From Spirochaetaceae bacterium (GTDB taxonomy: Bacteria; Spirochaetota; Spirochaetia; Treponematales; Breznakiellaceae), in the NCBI GenBank assembly GCA_031280455.1, contig JAITGR010000200.1:1-6020 (forward strand): a DNA stretch of 6,020 nucleotides. Direction: 5' to 3'. Both the position numbers and the translations under genes were made by a program. The notes under the pieces were generated by a model. It worked only from the letters and a program-made list of their open reading frames with translations, was not told the origin of the DNA and did no database searches. Shown here piece after piece: positions 4,013-6,020 of the stretch (position 1 is the first letter of the stretch; the number at the start of each line of letters is the position of its first letter).

Positions 4013-4026
4013 CCTTGACACAAGGG
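4012..4026. repeat. Short palindrome over the tRNA -35 box
   Basis: CCCTTG (4012-4017) and CAAGGG (4021-4026) around ACA, overlapping TTGACA of the tRNA-His promoter. It could be an operator or a chance extension of the neighbouring hairpin. Confidence 0.5.
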
Positions 4027-4044
4027 TATGCGAAACACAATACT
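4015..4044 (+). promoter_or_regulatory. Predicted promoter of tRNA-His
   Basis: A perfect -35 TTGACA (4015-4020), an 18-nt spacer and AATACT (4039-4044), about 29 bases before the mature tRNA 5' end. The 18-nt spacer matches the other two promoters with recognisable boxes upstream of genes here. Confidence 0.55.
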
Positions 4045-4072
4045 TGTACAAGGCTGGTGTGTGCCGGTTCAT

Positions 4073-4145
4073 GGTGGATGTAGCTCAGTGGTAGAGTGCA
4101 AGATTGTGGATCTTGCTGTCGCGGGTTCAATTCCCGTTATCCACC
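4073..4145 (+). tRNA. tRNA-His (anticodon GUG)
   Basis: A full cloverleaf. The acceptor GTGGATG (4074-4080) pairs with TATCCAC (4138-4144), with a final G-T wobble. The D stem is GCTC/GAGT, the anticodon stem CAAGA/TCTTG with loop TTGTGGA places GTG at 4106-4108, and the T arm is GCGGG-TTCAATT-CCCGT. The extra G(-1) at 4073 and discriminator C at 4145, the identity elements of tRNA-His, are encoded. The bases after the discriminator read CAA, so CCA is not encoded and must be added enzymatically. The gene stands alone, with no neighbouring tRNA. Confidence 0.96.
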
Positions 4146-4154
4146 CAATTGAAG

Positions 4155-4276
4155 CGCCCGCAGGGCGGCGGCTTCCGGTAAAAGCGGGGGCGTTGCGGGG
4201 GTGTCCCCCGCAGAGGGGGTAGCGGAAGCATTGACGCGAACGCGGCAAGGCTGGAGCGTGGGGGAGACTTCCCCCC
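4155..4276. repeat. GC-rich palindromic spacer between tRNA-His and the sirtuin gene
   Basis: Three folded parts. The first is CGCCC-GCA-GGGCG (4155-4167). The second is a nested palindrome: GCTTCCGGTA (4171-4180) pairs with TAGCGGAAGC (4220-4229) with one mismatch, and encloses TGCGGGGG-TGT-CCCCCGCA (4194-4212). The third is GGGGGA-GACT-TCCCCC (4260-4275). No T run follows any of them. The block reads as non-coding and looks like a dispersed intergenic repeat, but no second copy is in the window. Confidence 0.6.
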
Positions 4277-4299
4277 ATGGATTACGAGGCGTGTACAAC

Positions 4300-4304
4300 G
4301 GAGG
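4300..4304 (+). promoter_or_regulatory. Ribosome binding site of the sirtuin gene
   Basis: GGAGG with a 6-nt gap to ATG 4311. It supports that start over the downstream in-frame Met at codon 11. Confidence 0.8.
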
Positions 4305-4310
4305 TTCGGT

Positions 4311-5069
4311 ATGCGGGAACGGATTGACGCGCTGTTTTCGATGATTAAAAACGCACGGCACTGTACGGCGCTTACCGGCGCGGGGGTGAGTACGCTTTCG
4401 GGGATTCGTGATTTTCGCGGGAAAAATGGTCTGTACAATGACATGGACGCGGAAAAGATTTTTGATATTGCGTACTTTGAGCATGACCCAACGTTTTACT
4501 ACGAAAAAGCCCGCCATTTTATTTACAATGTTGATGAAAAACCCGCCTCTGTTGTGCATACGACGCTTGCGCTGCTGGAAGCGCGGGGGTTTCTGAAGGC
4601 GCTTATTACGCAGAACATTGACCTTTTGCACCAAAAGGGCGGCAGTAAGCGGGTTATTGAGGTTCATGGCTCGCCCGCGACGCATTACTGTCTGCGCTGC
4701 GCTGGTGTCCGTGTGCCGTTTGAACAGGCGCGGGCGGCGCTGGACGCGGGGGATTATCCGCGTTGTCCGTCCTGCGGCGCTATTTTAAAGCCTGCTATTA
4801 CTTTTTTTGGGGAAGCGCTGCCTGCCGCCGCGCTGCGCGACGCGGAAAACGAGGCGTCCGCCTCCGACCTTATGCTTGTGCTGGGGACGAGTCTTACGGT
4901 TAATCCGGCGGCGGGTATTCCGCGGAGTACGCTGCGCTGCGGCGGCAAACTGGTCATTGTCAACAATCAGCCGACGCCGCTTGATTCCAGCGCCGTCCTG
5001 CGTTTTGACGAGTTGGAGCCGGTGTTTACCGCGCTTGCGGAAGCTGCCGGCGCGCCGGGCGCGGTATGA
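4311..5069 (+). CDS. cobB: NAD-dependent protein deacylase, sirtuin (Sir2Tm-like, class U)
   Basis: 252 residues, a full-length bacterial sirtuin. The NAD site shows TGAGVS (22-27) and SGIRDFRG (30-37), with Arg where most sirtuins have Pro. TQNID (100-104) and catalytic His119 in VHGS follow. A zinc site is formed by Cys127, Cys130, Cys152 and Cys155, then KPAITFFGE (160-168) and [10 protein letters not shown] (190-199). The sequence tracks Thermotoga Sir2Tm along its length (GLY.., [19 protein letters not shown]), pointing to class U and plain deacetylation rather than desuccinylation. The family removes acetyl from lysine in the cytosol, using NAD and yielding nicotinamide and O-acetyl-ADP-ribose. 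A typical bacterial target is acetyl-CoA synthetase; no target is nearby. Its stop overlaps the start of alr by ATGA, so the two are co-translated. The symbol follows bacterial convention. Confidence 0.94.
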   Translation: MRERIDALFSMIKNARHCTALTGAGVSTLSGIRDFRGKNGLYNDMDAEKIFDIAYFEHDPTFYYEKARHFIYNVDEKPASVVHTTLALLEARGFLKALITQNIDLLHQKGGSKRVIEVHGSPATHYCLRCAGVRVPFEQARAALDAGDYPRCPSCGAILKPAITFFGEALPAAALRDAENEASASDLMLVLGTSLTVNPAAGIPRSTLRCGGKLVIVNNQPTPLDSSAVLRFDELEPVFTALAEAAGAPGAV

Positions 5070-6020
5070 GGGCGACGTTCGCTGTTATTCATCTGGATGC
5101 TTTACAATCAAACATAGCCGCCTTGCGGGCGCGGTTTGCGCGGGCGAACAAAAATCCGGCTATTTGTCTGCCGGTTAAGGCTGATGCCTATGGGCACGGC
5201 GCGCGCGAGGTTGCCGCCTCTGCTCTGCGGGCGGGGGTGCGTTGTTTGGCGGTGGCGACGGTGGACGAGGGGGTGTACCTGCGGGAGGGGGGCATCGGCG
5301 CGCCGGTGCTGGTGTTGTCGCAAGGTATGCCTGCTGAATTTGAGGCGCTGTGTGCCTACCGGCTTAGTCCGCTGGCTGGCGACCTGGAGGCGGCGCGGCT
5401 TTTGGCGGAGTGCGCTGGCAGGGCGGCGGGGGAAAGGCTGCCGGTGTTTGTAAAGATTGATACTGGTATGGGGCGCGGCGGCTGCCGGCCAAAGGACGCG
5501 GCGGAGCTTGCCGCGTGTGTTGCCGGCGCGGGGTCGCTGGAGTATGCGGGCGCGCTGACGCATTTTGCCGCCGCCGACTCGTTTTTGCCGGAAGACCGCG
5601 CGTATACGCGCCGGCAAATTGCGCTGTTTGACCAGGCGCTCCAGGCTATTGGCGCGCGGGGCGTGTGCGGCGGCATTGTTTCGGCGGCAAACAGCGGCGC
5701 GGCGCTCTGGTACCCGGAGGCGTGGTTCGACATGGTGCGCCCGGGTATCGCTTTGTATGGCTACCCGCCCCAGCCTGGGGAGGATGCCGCGCCGGCAGTG
5801 GACGGCGGCGCGGCGGGTGGTTTTAGGCCGCTTATGGAGCTGCGTACGCATGTTGTCGCTATAAAGACGGTCTACAAGGGTGAATCGGTGTCGTACGGGA
5901 GAACGTGGACGGCCGCCGCTGATACCCGCATTGCCGTGTTGCCGGTGGGTTACGGCGACGGCCTGCCGCGCGCGTTAAGCGGCAATTTTTTGGTTGTTAT
6001 ACGCGGCAGGCGCTACCCGC
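5066..6020 (+). CDS. alr: Alanine racemase, 3' end beyond the window
   Basis: 318 codons are present, of roughly 370 usual. Alr interconverts L- and D-alanine with pyridoxal phosphate, supplying D-Ala for peptidoglycan. Visible motifs: PLP-binding Lys38 in VKADAYGHG (usual form KANAYGHG), [10 protein letters not shown] (130-139), THFAAAD (165-171), S-A-A-N-S (206-210), RPGIALYG (225-232), catalytic Tyr277 in VSYGRTW and [10 protein letters not shown] (293-302). All residues expected up to this point are present, so the enzyme looks functional. It starts in an ATGA overlap with the sirtuin gene and has no Shine-Dalgarno of its own, implying translational coupling. A Gly/Ala-rich stretch (238-252) lies between the barrel and the second domain. 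The codons are strongly GC-rich, like the sirtuin's. Confidence 0.95.
   Translation, partial: MRATFAVIHLDALQSNIAALRARFARANKNPAICLPVKADAYGHGAREVAASALRAGVRCLAVATVDEGVYLREGGIGAPVLVLSQGMPAEFEALCAYRLSPLAGDLEAARLLAECAGRAAGERLPVFVKIDTGMGRGGCRPKDAAELAACVAGAGSLEYAGALTHFAAADSFLPEDRAYTRRQIALFDQALQAIGARGVCGGIVSAANSGAALWYPEAWFDMVRPGIALYGYPPQPGEDAAPAVDGGAAGGFRPLMELRTHVVAIKTVYKGESVSYGRTWTAAADTRIAVLPVGYGDGLPRALSGNFLVVIRGRRYP

Noticed and set aside
4073..4145. tRNA-His as a phage or island attachment site
   Set aside because: No integrase and no repeated copy of the tRNA 3' end was seen in the window.
4137..4685. Minus-strand ORF over the sirtuin start and GC-rich spacer
   Set aside because: Overlaps the sirtuin gene, whose motifs are unambiguous, and shows no recognisable domain.
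5108..5851. Long minus-strand ORF, Arg/Pro-rich
   Set aside because: Antisense shadow of alr, an effect of GC-rich codons.

Overview
The window is a chromosomal stretch of a bacterium with a mostly GC-rich genome interrupted by AT-rich and repeat-rich patches. The genes are ordinary bacterial housekeeping types, and the intergenic DNA is full of hairpins, 7-bp tandem repeats and small palindromic elements. A Uma2-family gene, a Thermotoga-type sirtuin and this repeat-laden intergenic DNA would fit a host-associated anaerobe such as a termite-gut Treponema-like spirochaete. That assignment is a weak inference; no marker gene settles it.

Left part (1-1390, minus strand). The first 117 bases are the N-terminus of a Uma2-family protein that runs off the window. 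Upstream of it lie two different heptamer arrays and one copy of a composite repeat. Next comes what looks like the C-terminal remnant of a second Uma2 gene (350-460), abutting the stop codon of an AT-rich radical SAM gene (461-1390). The radical SAM protein has CxxxCxxC and a C-terminal cysteine cluster, and resembles radical SAM proteins found in surface-glycan loci. It looks foreign to its surroundings.

Middle spacer (1391-1967). About 580 bases hold no confident gene. They contain six hairpins, two of which share an identical 15-nt loop region inside unrelated arms. They also contain a 25-nt TG microsatellite and a good minus-strand sigma-70-like promoter with three GTACG repeats against its -35. 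A doubtful 79-residue ORF crosses the microsatellite.

Right part. On the minus strand lie an EpmA-type EF-P beta-lysine ligase (1968-2996) and an orphan polar amino acid ABC transporter ATPase (3126-3878). A dense group of perfect hairpins (3895-4026) follows. On the plus strand come tRNA-His(GUG) with its own promoter, a GC-rich palindromic spacer, and a translationally coupled pair: a class U sirtuin (4311-5069) and alanine racemase alr (5066 to the window end).

Functional links: EpmA modifies a translation factor, the sirtuin removes acyl groups from lysines, Alr supplies D-alanine for peptidoglycan, and the ABC ATPase drives amino acid import. Only sirtuin-alr is clearly an operon. Two minus-strand genes (uma2 and epmA) share the same promoter layout, with TACACT exactly 6 nt before the ATG and no ribosome binding site, which suggests leaderless mRNAs. 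I found no complete novel multi-gene system. The most unusual content is the repeat architecture and the Uma2/radical SAM junction.
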